From Nitrobacter sp963807355 (GTDB lineage: Bacteria; Pseudomonadota; Alphaproteobacteria; Rhizobiales; Xanthobacteraceae): 64,000 nt of DNA. Below are positions 9,867 through 18,998 of the stretch, one piece after another. Where the stretch lies: the NCBI GenBank assembly GCA_963807355.1, contig CAWEBX010000006.1, positions 62,001 through 126,000 on the forward strand, in the 5' to 3' direction. Made by a program: the position numbers and the translations under genes. The notes beneath the pieces were generated by a model that had not been told where the DNA came from, searched no databases, and worked only from the letters and a program-made list of their open reading frames with translations. Position 1 is the stretch's first letter, and every line of letters starts with the position of its first letter.

Positions 9867-12677
9867 ATGACTCTTGATCGACAGGGCCAGCCTGACCGCA
9901 AGCCGATCCCACGCGCCACCTACCGGCTGCAGCTCAACAAGGATTTCGGCTTCGATCAGGCGGCGGCGCTCGCGCCTTATCTCGCCAGGTTGGGAATAAG
10001 CCATGTCTACTGCTCACCCTATCTGCGGGCTCGCCCCGGCAGCACGCATGGCTACGACATCGTCAGCCACACCGAACTGAACCCTGAGCTCGGCAATACC
10101 TCAGCCTTTGAGCGGATGGTTGCCGCGTTCCGGGAGAACGGTCTCGGCCAGATCCTTGATTTCGTCCCGAACCATATGGGGGTGGGCGGTGCGGACAATC
10201 CGTGGTGGCTGGACGTGCTTGAATGGGGTCCGGATTCGCAATTCGCAGGCTGGTTCGACATCGATTGGGAGTCGGATCGCCGCTACCTGCAAGGCAAACT
10301 GCTGGTCCCCTTCCTGGGCGAGCAGTACGGTGCTGAACTCCAGTCGGGTGCGCTCCAACTCAGGTTCGATGCGGAAGCCGGCTCGCTGGCCGTGTGGGCA
10401 TACGACAACCACAAGCTTCCGATCAGCCCGCTTCACTACGAGCGCGTCCTCGGCGATAACCATCCGGACCTGGAGCGCATCGGCGACGCGTTTGCGCACC
10501 TCTCGACATGGCGGCCGCATATCGTCCGCCGGGCTTCGGATCTCAAATTGGAGCTGGCCGAGTCAGTCAGGGAAAACCCCGATCTGGCGGTCGCGATCCA
10601 GGCCGCAGTGGACCGTTTCAACGGCGAGATTGGCGAACTGCAAAGCTGGTCGCAACTTGACGCGTTGATCCGCGACCAGCACTGGCGCGCAGCCCACTTC
10701 CGCGTCGCAGCCGACGACATCAACTACCGCCGCTTCTTCAACATTAATGACCTGGCTGGGATCCGGATGGAGCTCCCTCAGCTTTTCGACCATGCGCACT
10801 CGCTGGTGTTCCGCTTGCTCGAACAAGGAGTGCTCGACGGAATCCGGCTGGATCACGTCGATGGTCTTCTCGATCCGAAAGGGTATTGTTTGCGCCTGCG
10901 GGAAAAGGCGCCGTGTCCGTTCTATCTCGTTGTCGAGAAGATCCTCGCGCCGCATGAAAACCTGCGTGATGACTGGGATGTCGAAGGGACGACGGGCTAC
11001 GAGTTCGCTAACCTCGTCACCGGTCTGCTGAACGATCCTGCGGGTCAGGAGGACCTCACGCGCCTTTACGCCGACTTCACCGGTGAACGGGCGTCGTTCA
11101 GCGCCATCGTCCGCGATTCGAAGATGCGGATCATGGAGAACGATATGGCGAGCGAACTGAACGTGCTGGCCAGGGAGGCAGCACGGGTGGCGCGCTCGAA
11201 TCCGCGGACCGCCGACTTCACCAACAACGTCCTTCAACGGGCGCTAAAAGAAATTATCGCCGTCTTTCCCGTCTACCGCACATATGTTGACGGACGGAGC
11301 GCGCCCACCCAAGCAGACCGCCGCGATATCGATTGGGCCATGGCTCAGGCCCGCCGCAATGGTGCTGCCTTGGACCCCAGCGTTTTCGATTTCCTCCACC
11401 AACTCCTGACTTGCGACCTCGTTGCCGAGCCGCGTAGCGGATTCAGCCGCGTGGAGGTGGTTCGCGTCGCAATGCGCGCACAGCAATATAGCGGCCCGGT
11501 TATGGCCAAGGGCCTCGAGGATACCGCCTTCTACCGCTACAACCGGATGCTGGCGCTGAATGAGGTCGGCGGCCACCCTGACCAGTTCAGCGTAAGCGTA
11601 TCCGCCTTCCATCACGCCAATGCGCAGCGGGCGAAACGAACGCCGCATGCCATGCTGAGTACCGCCACGCATGACACCAAGCGCGGCGAGGATACGCGGG
11701 CGCGGCTGGCGGTGCTGTCGGAGATGCCCGACGAATGGGCCCAACACGTTGCACTTTGGAGCCGGATGCTTCGGGCCCGCAACGCAGGAAATCCGGACAC
11801 AGCGCCGCCAGATCGCAATGACGAGTATGCGTTCTATCAACTCCTGCTCGGGGCATGGCCGGCCCAACTCTCAGCGTGCCAGCTTGATCCGGAGGAAGTG
11901 GATGCCTTTCGCCAGCGGATTGAAGGCGCCATAACGAAAGCCATGCGTGAAGCCAAGGTCCATACGACCTGGGCTGCACCGAACGTCGTATACGAAGACG
12001 CCGTATTAGAGTTCATTCGCTACGCGCTGGACACGTCGCGAACCAATCCCTTTCTGGAATCTTTTTCCGCGTTTCAGCAGCGCGTGGCTACCTTTGGCGC
12101 TCTCAACAGCCTTATTCAGGTCGTGCTGAAATTCACGGCGCCCGGCGTGCCCGATCTCTATCAGGGCGCGGAACTCTGGGACTTCAGCATGGTCGATCCA
12201 GATAATCGTCGTCCCGTTGATTACGACATCCGGAAAGCATCACTGGCATCCGTGGAATCGGGCAGGGGTGATCTTCCAGAGCTTCTGGAAAACTGGCGTG
12301 ACGGCCGTTTAAAGCTCCGCCTCATTGCCGAGACGTTGGCGTTGCGCCGTCGCGAACCGGAACTCTTCATGCACGGTTCGTACGAAGCGCTCCACGGCAC
12401 AGGTCCGCAGGCAGATCGCCTCTGTGCCTTCATGCGCACCAGCGAAGATGGCGCGCTGGTGACCGCGGTGGCTTTGTACCCGTCCCGTGGGCATGGGGCA
12501 GATACATGGGGCGACTGCACTCTGACTCTATCGTCTGAGGTCGTTCCGCAGCGATGGTCAGAGCTGTTCAGCGGACGTGAGTTCATACTGTCGCAGGGGT
12601 CGTTTCTAGCACGCGAGCTGTTCGCCAGCTTGCCGGTCGCGCTGCTCACGCCTTCTCAGAATTTGCCGCCCGCCTGA
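9867..12677 (+). CDS. treY: Malto-oligosyltrehalose synthase
   Basis: A 936-residue GH13-family enzyme that turns the reducing-end glucose of malto-oligosaccharides into a terminal trehalose unit, the first step of the TreY-TreZ trehalose route. The N-terminus (RATYRLQLNKDFGFDQAAAL, then LGISHVYCSPYLRARPGSTHGYD) is diagnostic for TreY. The catalytic region includes GIRLDHVDGLLDPKGY at about residues 324-339, followed by FYLVVEKILAPHE. The C-terminal part has the expected GVPDLYQGAELWDFSMVDPDNRRPVDY block. The gene is intact and long. TreZ and the debranching enzyme TreX, usual neighbours, are not in this window, so they must be elsewhere or missing. Trehalose would serve as an osmolyte or desiccation protectant. 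Confidence 0.95.
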   Translation: MTLDRQGQPDRKPIPRATYRLQLNKDFGFDQAAALAPYLARLGISHVYCSPYLRARPGSTHGYDIVSHTELNPELGNTSAFERMVAAFRENGLGQILDFVPNHMGVGGADNPWWLDVLEWGPDSQFAGWFDIDWESDRRYLQGKLLVPFLGEQYGAELQSGALQLRFDAEAGSLAVWAYDNHKLPISPLHYERVLGDNHPDLERIGDAFAHLSTWRPHIVRRASDLKLELAESVRENPDLAVAIQAAVDRFNGEIGELQSWSQLDALIRDQHWRAAHFRVAADDINYRRFFNINDLAGIRMELPQLFDHAHSLVFRLLEQGVLDGIRLDHVDGLLDPKGYCLRLREKAPCPFYLVVEKILAPHENLRDDWDVEGTTGYEFANLVTGLLNDPAGQEDLTRLYADFTGERASFSAIVRDSKMRIMENDMASELNVLAREAARVARSNPRTADFTNNVLQRALKEIIAVFPVYRTYVDGRSAPTQADRRDIDWAMAQARRNGAALDPSVFDFLHQLLTCDLVAEPRSGFSRVEVVRVAMRAQQYSGPVMAKGLEDTAFYRYNRMLALNEVGGHPDQFSVSVSAFHHANAQRAKRTPHAMLSTATHDTKRGEDTRARLAVLSEMPDEWAQHVALWSRMLRARNAGNPDTAPPDRNDEYAFYQLLLGAWPAQLSACQLDPEEVDAFRQRIEGAITKAMREAKVHTTWAAPNVVYEDAVLEFIRYALDTSRTNPFLESFSAFQQRVATFGALNSLIQVVLKFTAPGVPDLYQGAELWDFSMVDPDNRRPVDYDIRKASLASVESGRGDLPELLENWRDGRLKLRLIAETLALRRREPELFMHGSYEALHGTGPQADRLCAFMRTSEDGALVTAVALYPSRGHGADTWGDCTLTLSSEVVPQRWSELFSGREFILSQGSFLARELFASLPVALLTPSQNLPPA

Positions 12678-13002
12678 GCCTGTGGGCGTTCGAATTTCGT
12701 GTACAGATTGACATGACACATCGCCGCAAGCTGCCGCGTCGGGGAACTTTTTAATTGCACGCCATTGTATCAGCTGCCCGCCTGTTTCTATTTCCCGCAG
12801 GAACGGCCAATTCTGATCGACTCCCTTGAGAAGTTCCCATCAGGTGCGTGGAGCGGACGAAAACTCGGAGCAGTATCGCTGCCGCGGTTCGGGAGAGTAC
12901 AAAAGTACTCGGCACAACGCGCAATTGATAAATCCCAATTGACACACTGTGCAATGTTAAGCTTGAGACTGGCGCAGGAAGCTGAGATCCAAAGCCGCAA
13001 CG
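12678..13002. other. Intergenic region, 325 bases
   Basis: No convincing gene, hairpin with T-tract or repeat is seen. It separates treY from the histidine kinase. The last 100 bases (about 12900-12980) are richer in A and T and may contain the kinase promoter; no specific box is recognised. Confidence 0.4.
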
Positions 13003-14556
13003 ATGATAAGCTGGTTCAAGACTGCGACCAATCCGCGCTGGGAATGGCTTTATTTTCTGATTTTTGCCGCAGCGTACTCCGTACTCTGCATTTTCGGCTT
13101 TCGCACGGCAAACGACAATGTCTTGTCGCTGATCTGGCCTGCCAACGCATTCATGCTTGGTATGCTCGTGCGCTTTCCTTTATTGGCGCATCCCCTGGGA
13201 TGGGTCGCCTGTCTTGTCGGATTTGTTATTGCGGTTCCAGTTATCGATTACGGCCCTATAACGAGTGCGGGGCTGGCTGCATACAATTTCGGTATCGTGG
13301 CGGTCGGCCATGTCGTGCTCTCCAGGGTTGATCCGGCTGACCAGCGTTTGAAGCGTCGGACCTCGGTTTTTTACCTTCTTTTTGCGGTGGGCGCCGCATC
13401 CATATTCGCTGGAATTGTTGGGTCGATCCTGGTCGGTCCTTTATTCTATGATCCGGCAGCGGTCAGCTCTTTTCGATACTGGTTTTCAGTTGAGCTTATA
13501 AACCAGCTCGCCTTTTTGCCGATGATCCTGTCCTACCCGGAGGGCCGTAAATGGGCGCGCCTTCAACTGCCGCATTCGACCTTTCACGATCAAGCGCCGA
13601 TTATTGTGTTGGTCCTCTCGGCCGTTACGGGACTCTTTTTCGGAGGAATGGGGGCCCTCGCATTCCCTGTACCGGCCCTTCTCTGGTGCGCAATTTCCTA
13701 TCGCGTGTTCCTGACGGCCTTGCTGACCTTTGTCTTTTGCATATGGGTGATCATAGCGACAACTCTGGGCTATATTGACGTTTCACATGTCGATCAATCG
13801 CTCGTGTTGTCGATCAGCATGGGGGCTGCACTTATTTCCCTGGCCCCTCTCGTCATCTCCACGACGACTGCGACACGAAATGAAATGCTGAACCAGCTTA
13901 GACACCTCGCGGCTGAGCGTGAGATCGTGGCCAATGAACTCGATCACCGGATCAAAAATCTGTTCACGCTGGTCAACGGGCTAATCAGCTTATCAGTTCG
14001 TGACAAACCCGAGATGAAACCGCTGGCAGAGATACTAAGAAGCCGGCTCACGGCATTGCATCATGCGCATGGTCTCGTCCGCACCGCGCCCACAGCGTCG
14101 GTTGCACGGGGAGGATCGGTTTCATTAAAGGAACTTATTGGCGCTCTGCTTCGGCCTTATGAGAGTGCGGGAGATAAACATTTCACGGTCGACGGTGATG
14201 ATGCCCTCGTAAATGGTGGAACCGTTACACCGCTGGCTCTCGTTTTCCACGAACTGGCGACTAACTCCACCAAATATGGTGCGTTGAAGCATGCCGACGG
14301 CATTTTGGGAGTCCATATCAGTCGCGATATCGACGGCCTGCGTATCAAGTGGACGGAAAAGGCTCCAGTGCAGACCGGCCATTCTGATGCGGCCGAAAGC
14401 GGCTTCGGATCGAAGCTTCTGGATCTAGCGATCAACCAACAATTGCATGGAAACTACGCCCGCGCTCGTACAGAAGGCGGTATGGATATCGAGATCATTC
14501 TGCCGAGCAAACTTTTCAGCGACGTCCCATCCAGTTTCTCGGCCTTGTCTTCGTAG
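13003..14556 (+). CDS. MASE1-type sensor histidine kinase, HWE family
   Basis: A 517-residue membrane sensor kinase. Residues 1-285 form an integral membrane sensor with about eight hydrophobic segments and the MASE1-like motif SLIWPANAFMLGML. A short linker leads to an HWE/HisKA_2-type kinase core. The phospho-accepting His is about residue 315 in NELDHRIKNLF, and the N-box is FHELATNSTKYGALK with Asn about 421. GFGSKLLDLAINQQLHG is the ATP-binding C-terminal block. HWE kinases are common in Rhizobiales and often feed the PhyR general stress response or a small response regulator. No response regulator is adjacent, so the partner is unknown. The start ATG is within cgcaacgATGATAAGC with a weak ribosome-binding site. 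Confidence 0.88.
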   Translation: MISWFKTATNPRWEWLYFLIFAAAYSVLCIFGFRTANDNVLSLIWPANAFMLGMLVRFPLLAHPLGWVACLVGFVIAVPVIDYGPITSAGLAAYNFGIVAVGHVVLSRVDPADQRLKRRTSVFYLLFAVGAASIFAGIVGSILVGPLFYDPAAVSSFRYWFSVELINQLAFLPMILSYPEGRKWARLQLPHSTFHDQAPIIVLVLSAVTGLFFGGMGALAFPVPALLWCAISYRVFLTALLTFVFCIWVIIATTLGYIDVSHVDQSLVLSISMGAALISLAPLVISTTTATRNEMLNQLRHLAAEREIVANELDHRIKNLFTLVNGLISLSVRDKPEMKPLAEILRSRLTALHHAHGLVRTAPTASVARGGSVSLKELIGALLRPYESAGDKHFTVDGDDALVNGGTVTPLALVFHELATNSTKYGALKHADGILGVHISRDIDGLRIKWTEKAPVQTGHSDAAESGFGSKLLDLAINQQLHGNYARARTEGGMDIEIILPSKLFSDVPSSFSALSS

Positions 14557-14781
14557 ATCAATCTGAGTTTCCTTGCTTGTCTTTGCCTGAGTGTGCTCTT
14601 GGCAAAGTTCCGCATTCCATTTTGCAAGCTCTCGGGCGAAACTCGTTCTCGCCAGAACCGCTCCGCACAACACATCAGGATATAACGCTGGGAATGTGCA
14701 AAGATCGGCCGCCAAGAAGGCAGACGATCCAGAGCATTGAACGAAATCACGGAAGCCGGCTTAGAATCCGGATTTCGTTTT

Positions 14782-15231
14782 TTAATCGGCAACTCCGACC
14801 CGGTGGCGAAAAACCATTTCGCCGCCCTTCCAGCCGGAAAATGCCAGGCCTAGCACGACAAGGCCCGAGAGGACTACGCCGGTTGGAACGATGACAGAGC
14901 TGCCGTGATCGAACCGCCAGTACCAATTAAAAGCCGCGATAAACAGAGCGAGGGCATTGCCAATCGCGTGAAGCCGCGTATCCGACAGGTTGCGCACACG
15001 ATCATCCCCTAGAACTTCGACAAGGCCTGTCACAGCAGCCAACGCCGCGGTAACGAGGCCTATGCCGAGTAACCACAGCGAAGCCGTTGTCCAAAATCCG
15101 TTCGAAGTCGCGGCGAAAGCAAGATCGGAAACGAACGCCAACACAAAGCAAGCAATGGGAAAAGCTATTACCATTGGATGGATGGGGTGGCCGGCTATCT
15201 GCGCGGTAGAACGTGGGTTGTCTGTTGCCAT
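14782..15231 (-). CDS. DUF2231 family integral membrane protein
   Basis: A 149-residue membrane protein. Start at ATG 15231 (MATDNPRSTAQIAGHPIHP), which has AGGGAG upstream; a longer frame exists but lacks such a site. The motif GHPIHPMVIAFPIACFV is the hallmark of DUF2231 proteins, followed by about four membrane segments and a conserved GDDRVRNLSDTRLHAIGN loop. The His-rich N-terminal motif suggests heme or metal ligation in some relatives, but the function is not established. It is transcribed alone toward the histidine kinase. Confidence 0.82.
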   Translation of the reverse strand: MATDNPRSTAQIAGHPIHPMVIAFPIACFVLAFVSDLAFAATSNGFWTTASLWLLGIGLVTAALAAVTGLVEVLGDDRVRNLSDTRLHAIGNALALFIAAFNWYWRFDHGSSVIVPTGVVLSGLVVLGLAFSGWKGGEMVFRHRVGVAD

Positions 15232-15754
15232 AGGAAACTCCCTTGTTGGGCGGGCAACAATTTTCCTCGCGGTCCGTTCCTTTTCGAGGGTGTAAATTGC
15301 GGCGCCGATGGCAGCGACGCATGATTGCGTGTCACAAGGTTTGCCTTTTTGTCGCCGACAGATTGCAGATGATGAACGCCAAAGGCCCATTCGTGCCGTC
15401 CGGCCGAATTATTCGTCACGGGGATGGTCAGGACGCAGGCGAGGGACGCAAGAGCGCACGTCGGGAAGCGAGGGCGTTTTCGTTTGTTCTCGCTCTTTGG
15501 CCTTGACTGATGTCGCCGGTCGAAGCTTATAAAATATGTCCATCCGCAATGAGGAGGCCGATGCAATCCGGCTAGCGGCGGAGCCCGTGATGGTCTAAGA
15601 AACGATCAATAACAAAAGCAACAGCCTGTCCCGACGAACGGACATCAACTCATCAGCCTTAAGAAATCAAACGCCTTCTAGCGGGCCTCCTTGCTTGTCC
15701 TTGTGAACTCATCCCTCCTTTAACAACAACGAACCTAGGCGGTATTCGCTCATC
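15232..15754. other. Gene-poor region with a short antitoxin-like remnant
   Basis: Apart from the 21-codon frame at 15536-15598 listed separately, no gene is supported. Several longer frames on both strands have no start signal or plausible protein composition. Confidence 0.35.
15536..15598 (+). pseudogene. Possible VapB-like antitoxin N-terminal remnant
   Basis: A 20-codon frame, MSIRNEEADAIRLAAEPVMV, starts like the Rv0623/VapB antitoxin family, whose N-termini typically read LSIRNPEAD. The similarity ends after about 12 residues and the frame stops early. No toxin gene follows. It may be the stump of a lost toxin-antitoxin pair or chance similarity. Confidence 0.28.
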
Positions 15755-15976
15755 ATGCCGATTTTCAGTTACATCATCACAGACCTGGCCGAGCGCAAAT
15801 CGAAACCCATCAAGGTCCCCTTGCAGACCCATGAGGAGGCCGTCATGTACGGAACACTCTTGGCTCGAGAGATGCTGGGTGACACGCCCGACCTGACCGA
15901 TAACGGGATGTGCATTACTATTCTTGACGATGTCGGTAAAACCGTCTCCATCCTGCCTTTTGGTTCTGTTAACTGA
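15755..15976 (+). CDS. DUF6894 family small protein
   Basis: A 73-residue product (MPIFSYIITDLAERKSKPIKV...). A short beta strand with an aromatic start, followed by a segment of the form THEEAVMYGTLLAREML and a closing strand ITILDDVGKTVSILPF, matches the DUF6894 pattern common in Rhizobiales, often in several copies per genome. The function is unknown. The start ATG is preceded by a weak site. The gene stands alone between an intergenic stretch and the SemiSWEET gene. Confidence 0.7.
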   Translation: MPIFSYIITDLAERKSKPIKVPLQTHEEAVMYGTLLAREMLGDTPDLTDNGMCITILDDVGKTVSILPFGSVN

Positions 15977-16092
15977 CCGCAAAAGTGCTGAGATTGGTTT
16001 GACAAGTCGAGGGATTCTTTGTGTCACTACAAGGAATTTTTCTTGAGTTCCGATAAAGGAACCACCACGACGTATGCACGTTCATCTTGGCT

Positions 16093-16359
16093 ATGGACAC
16101 CACTACCCTTGTCGGGTTCTTCGCAGCCTTTTGCACCTCGATTTCGTACTTTCCTCAACTGAAGAAGTGCTGGCAAACCGGCAAGGCGGGGGATCTGTCC
16201 CTCCTGATGTTCAGCATTCTTACCACCGGCGTGGGGGCGTGGGTGCTTTACGGCGTTCTCAAGCACGACGTCGTTATCGTCATCGCGAACGCCGTGAGCT
16301 TCTGCTGCCTGTCCGGCATATTGTGGTTCAAACTCAGAGAGAAGTTGGATCCCGCTTGA
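16093..16359 (+). CDS. SemiSWEET / MtN3-like sugar transporter
   Basis: An 88-residue protein with three membrane helices, the size of bacterial SemiSWEETs, which work as homodimers to move sugars down a gradient. The PQ-loop signature SYFPQLKKCWQTG in helix 1 and the segment DLSLLMFSILTTGVGAWVLYG are typical. Start at ATG 16093; a TTG two codons upstream is also possible, and no strong ribosome-binding site is visible. The substrate cannot be read from the sequence. The gene is complete and is followed directly by decayed sequence. Confidence 0.85.
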   Translation: MDTTTLVGFFAAFCTSISYFPQLKKCWQTGKAGDLSLLMFSILTTGVGAWVLYGVLKHDVVIVIANAVSFCCLSGILWFKLREKLDPA

Positions 16360-16409
16360 ACAGCTAGGTGCGGAAGGCTTCCCTGCTGGTTGCGAACCAA
16401 AACTGCCCG

Positions 16410-16580
16410 GCGTGTCGAAGCTGCTGACGGTCGGGGTGAAGCTCTCTTTGGCGCATCCGTCATGTGCCTGGCCTTCGGTGATTGTAAGGACGGCGATCGG
16501 CAGCCCGCAGGCGTTCCACCATTGCATGGATTTGGTCGTCAGCCGCCGCGCGAGCGACCAGTCCGAACAAATGCCGCAAT
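16410..16580 (-). pseudogene. IS5-family transposase fragment
   Basis: On the minus strand, pieces of the IS5-type transposase core can be read: LTTK, then (one base shifted) IHAMV, then CGLPIA and TEGQAHDG. Together they match the usual 'GGLTTKIHAVVDA.GLPI...TEGQAHD' region. At least two small indels separate the pieces, and the N- and C-terminal thirds are missing. This is a dead scrap marking the start of the decayed zone. Confidence 0.55.
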
Positions 16581-16754
16581 CTCGTTTGGAGATGGCCGTA
16601 AACCAAGTAGGCTCGCCAGCCCCACCATGTCTATGATGCAAGGGGTCATTCCGGATTTCGTGCTGTTCCAACAGAGGGAACTTGAAGTCCCCGCACTGTT
16701 CCTTAAGCAACGTTTGTGACTTTGTTCCTGACACGTGGAAGAAAAGGCTCATCA

Positions 16755-17585
16755 ATGTGCAGGTGGATCGCTTATCGAGGAGAGACTCGGGCATTCGAAC
16801 AATACGTCACAGAGCCCGTTCATTCTCTCATCGCTCAAAGTCTGCGCTCGCTTGAGGCCACCGCTCGAACGAACGGAGATGGATTCGGTCTCGGCTGGTA
16901 CGGTATTCATCCGGAACCCGGTCTCTATCGGGAGACGCGGCCGGCGTGGTCGGACGAAAATCTGCGCTACCTCTGTCGCCATCTGCAGTCTCACATGTTC
17001 TTCGCTCATGTCAGGGCGGCGACCTGTACGGCGGTGACGCGGCAGAACTGCCACCCGTTCGTGTGCGGCCAATGGATGTTCATGCACAATGGCTTCATCG
17101 GGAGCTGGAACCGGCTCCGACGGAGGGTAGAGAGTATGATTTCCGACGAGTTTTATCCTTCGCGGCTCGGTACGACCGACTCCGAGGCAGTATTCCTTGC
17201 CATGATGGGCGCGGGGCTTGTCGAAGATCCCGTGGGTGCAACGCGCCGGGTAATGTCCGAACTATGCAAGTTGGTGAACGAAGAGGATTACCGCGAGCCT
17301 GTGCGCTTTACATCGGCACTGACCAATGGCCATGACCTGTTCGCGTTCAGGTTTGCGGAGAACGATAGTGCCAACTCGTTGTATTACCGGACCGCCGGCG
17401 ATGGACTTGTTGTCGCTTCCGAGCCGCTCGATAGGGAATCCGGATGGGAGGAGGTTCCCACCAATCATGTGTTGATCGGAGCCGCGTCAGGCTCAATCGA
17501 TATCGTTCCATTTCTTCCATCTGAACTAAGGCAGCTCGGGGAGGAAACGCTGGTCGGCTCAAACAGTTGTCGCAGGAGCCGGTAA
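16755..17585 (+). CDS. Class II glutamine amidotransferase (YafJ/EgtC-like)
   Basis: A 276-residue Ntn-type glutamine amidotransferase. Start at ATG 16755 so that Cys2 (MCRWIAYRGE) becomes the N-terminal nucleophile after Met removal, as the family requires. Further family features are RTNGDGFGLGWYG, FFAHVRAATCTAVTRQNCHPF, MFMHNGFIGSW, LGTTDSEAVFL and the closing VVASEPLDRES plus VPTNHVLIG. It hydrolyses glutamine or a gamma-glutamyl substrate. It precedes remnants of an AsnO-like amidotransferase and a carboxylate-amine ligase on the same strand, suggesting a former operon making a gamma-glutamyl or peptide-amide compound (inference). The last 20 residues may be altered by the deletion that removed the start of the next gene. 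EgtC and YafJ assignments cannot be separated here. Confidence 0.85.
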   Translation: MCRWIAYRGETRAFEQYVTEPVHSLIAQSLRSLEATARTNGDGFGLGWYGIHPEPGLYRETRPAWSDENLRYLCRHLQSHMFFAHVRAATCTAVTRQNCHPFVCGQWMFMHNGFIGSWNRLRRRVESMISDEFYPSRLGTTDSEAVFLAMMGAGLVEDPVGATRRVMSELCKLVNEEDYREPVRFTSALTNGHDLFAFRFAENDSANSLYYRTAGDGLVVASEPLDRESGWEEVPTNHVLIGAASGSIDIVPFLPSELRQLGEETLVGSNSCRRSR

Positions 17586-17595
17586 AGGTAAATAG

Positions 17596-18998
17596 AGCGC
17601 GCTCGCGTTGTGGGAGCGAGATACAGGCCGAGTTCTGTTGGTGCGAGACCGGTTGGGTATAAAGCCGCTCTACTACGCGGAAGGGCCGGGTTTTTCCGCT
17701 TTGCCTCGTCACTGCCAGCGCTGCTTGCTGCCGGGGGGTGATACCTGCTGGATCCGATCGCGCTGCATCACTTCTTCAGCTTCCACGGCGCCGTTCCACC
17801 GCCACGCACGGTCCTGAGAGGCGTCAAGAAGCTGGAGCCCGCAACTATTCTGACTCTTGAGCCCGATGGTACTTCCGCGACACGCCGTTATTGGAGTTTC
17901 GCGGTCGGGCAGCAGCCGGGAGACCTTCGCCTGACGGAACAGGACTGGTCAGATGCTGTTGCTGAGGCGCTGAACGCCGCTGTGAAGCGCCGGCTCGTTT
18001 CGGATGTCCCCGTGGGGGTGCTCCTGTCAGGCGGACTCGACAGCTCCCTTATCGTGGCGATGCTATCCGAGTTGGGTCATCAGGACATCCAGACCTTCTC
18101 TTTTGGTTTCGAAAGCGCGGCTGGGCATTCGGGCAATGAGTTCGAATATTCTGATCTCATCGCGCAACGGTTCGGGACGAAGCACGAGCAAATCCGGATC
18201 GACGCAAACAAAGCGTTGGACACGCTCCTGGCCGCGATCAGGCCCATGTCAGAGCCAATGGTCAGCCACGACGCGGTTGCGTTCTATCTAATTGCCTCTG
18301 AAGTGTCCAAACGAGTCAAGGTCATGCAAAGCGGTCAGGGCGCGGACGAGTTGTTCGGTGGCTACAGCTGGTATCCATCCTTCCTCTCCGCCAATGATGC
18401 TACCCAGCAGTATCAAACGTCCTATTTCGACTGGAAACATTCAGATCTGACGGAGCTGCTATCGGAGGAGTTCGTTTCGGACGATTTCAGCAGAGACTTC
18501 GTTGACGCGTTCTTCACTCAGGCCGAAGCGGTCTCTCCTGTAGACAAGGTGTTGCAGATCGATGGTGAGATCATGCTGGCCGATGATCCCGTCAAGCGCG
18601 TCGATAACATGACCATGGCTTTTGGCCTCGAAGCGCGGGTTCCTTACCTCGACCATGAATTGGTGGAGCTTGCGTCGCGCCTCCCTGCGGCACTGAAAGT
18701 CAGCGGTGGCGGCAAGCACATCCTCAAAAAGATGGCTCGGCGCTATGTGCCGAACGACGTCATCGACCGATCGAATGGGTACTTTCCACTGCCTTCCCTG
18801 CGTTACCTGAACGATCCATTCCTCGACTTCGTCCGCGATACGATGACATCCGCCAAAGCGAGAGAAAGAGGTTTGTATCGGTACGGCTTTATCGATCACA
18901 TGTTGCAACACCCCGAAGCTGAAATGAGTCCAAAGGGCCACTCGCGCTTATGGCAGGCCGCTGTTCTCGAAGCGTGGTTGCAGGCACATGCAGTTTGA
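17596..18998 (+). pseudogene. AsnO-like amidotransferase (asparagine synthase family), N-terminus lost and frameshifted
   Basis: The synthetase domain (from about 17780) is well preserved: DVPVGVLLSGGLDSS is the pyrophosphate loop, followed by VSHDAVAFYL, VMQSGQGADELFGGY and FGLEARVPYLDHELVE. The combination SHDAVAFYL / QSGQGADE resembles N-acetylglutaminylglutamine amidotransferase (AsnO of the NAGGN osmolyte route) more than plain AsnB. Only the end of the glutaminase domain remains (LWERDTGRVLLVRDRLGIKP), so the first ~110 residues, including the catalytic MCGI, are gone. The reading frame changes near 17690-17760 before LHHFFSFHGAVPPPRT. The intact frame 17982-18998 could still be translated as a 338-residue synthetase domain. 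Its end overlaps the next gene by 11 bases. Confidence 0.85.

Noticed and set aside
16027..16794. Minus-strand open frame of 255 codons as one gene
   Set aside because: Only a short part matches an IS5 transposase, and with indels; the rest is antisense to the SemiSWEET and amidotransferase starts.
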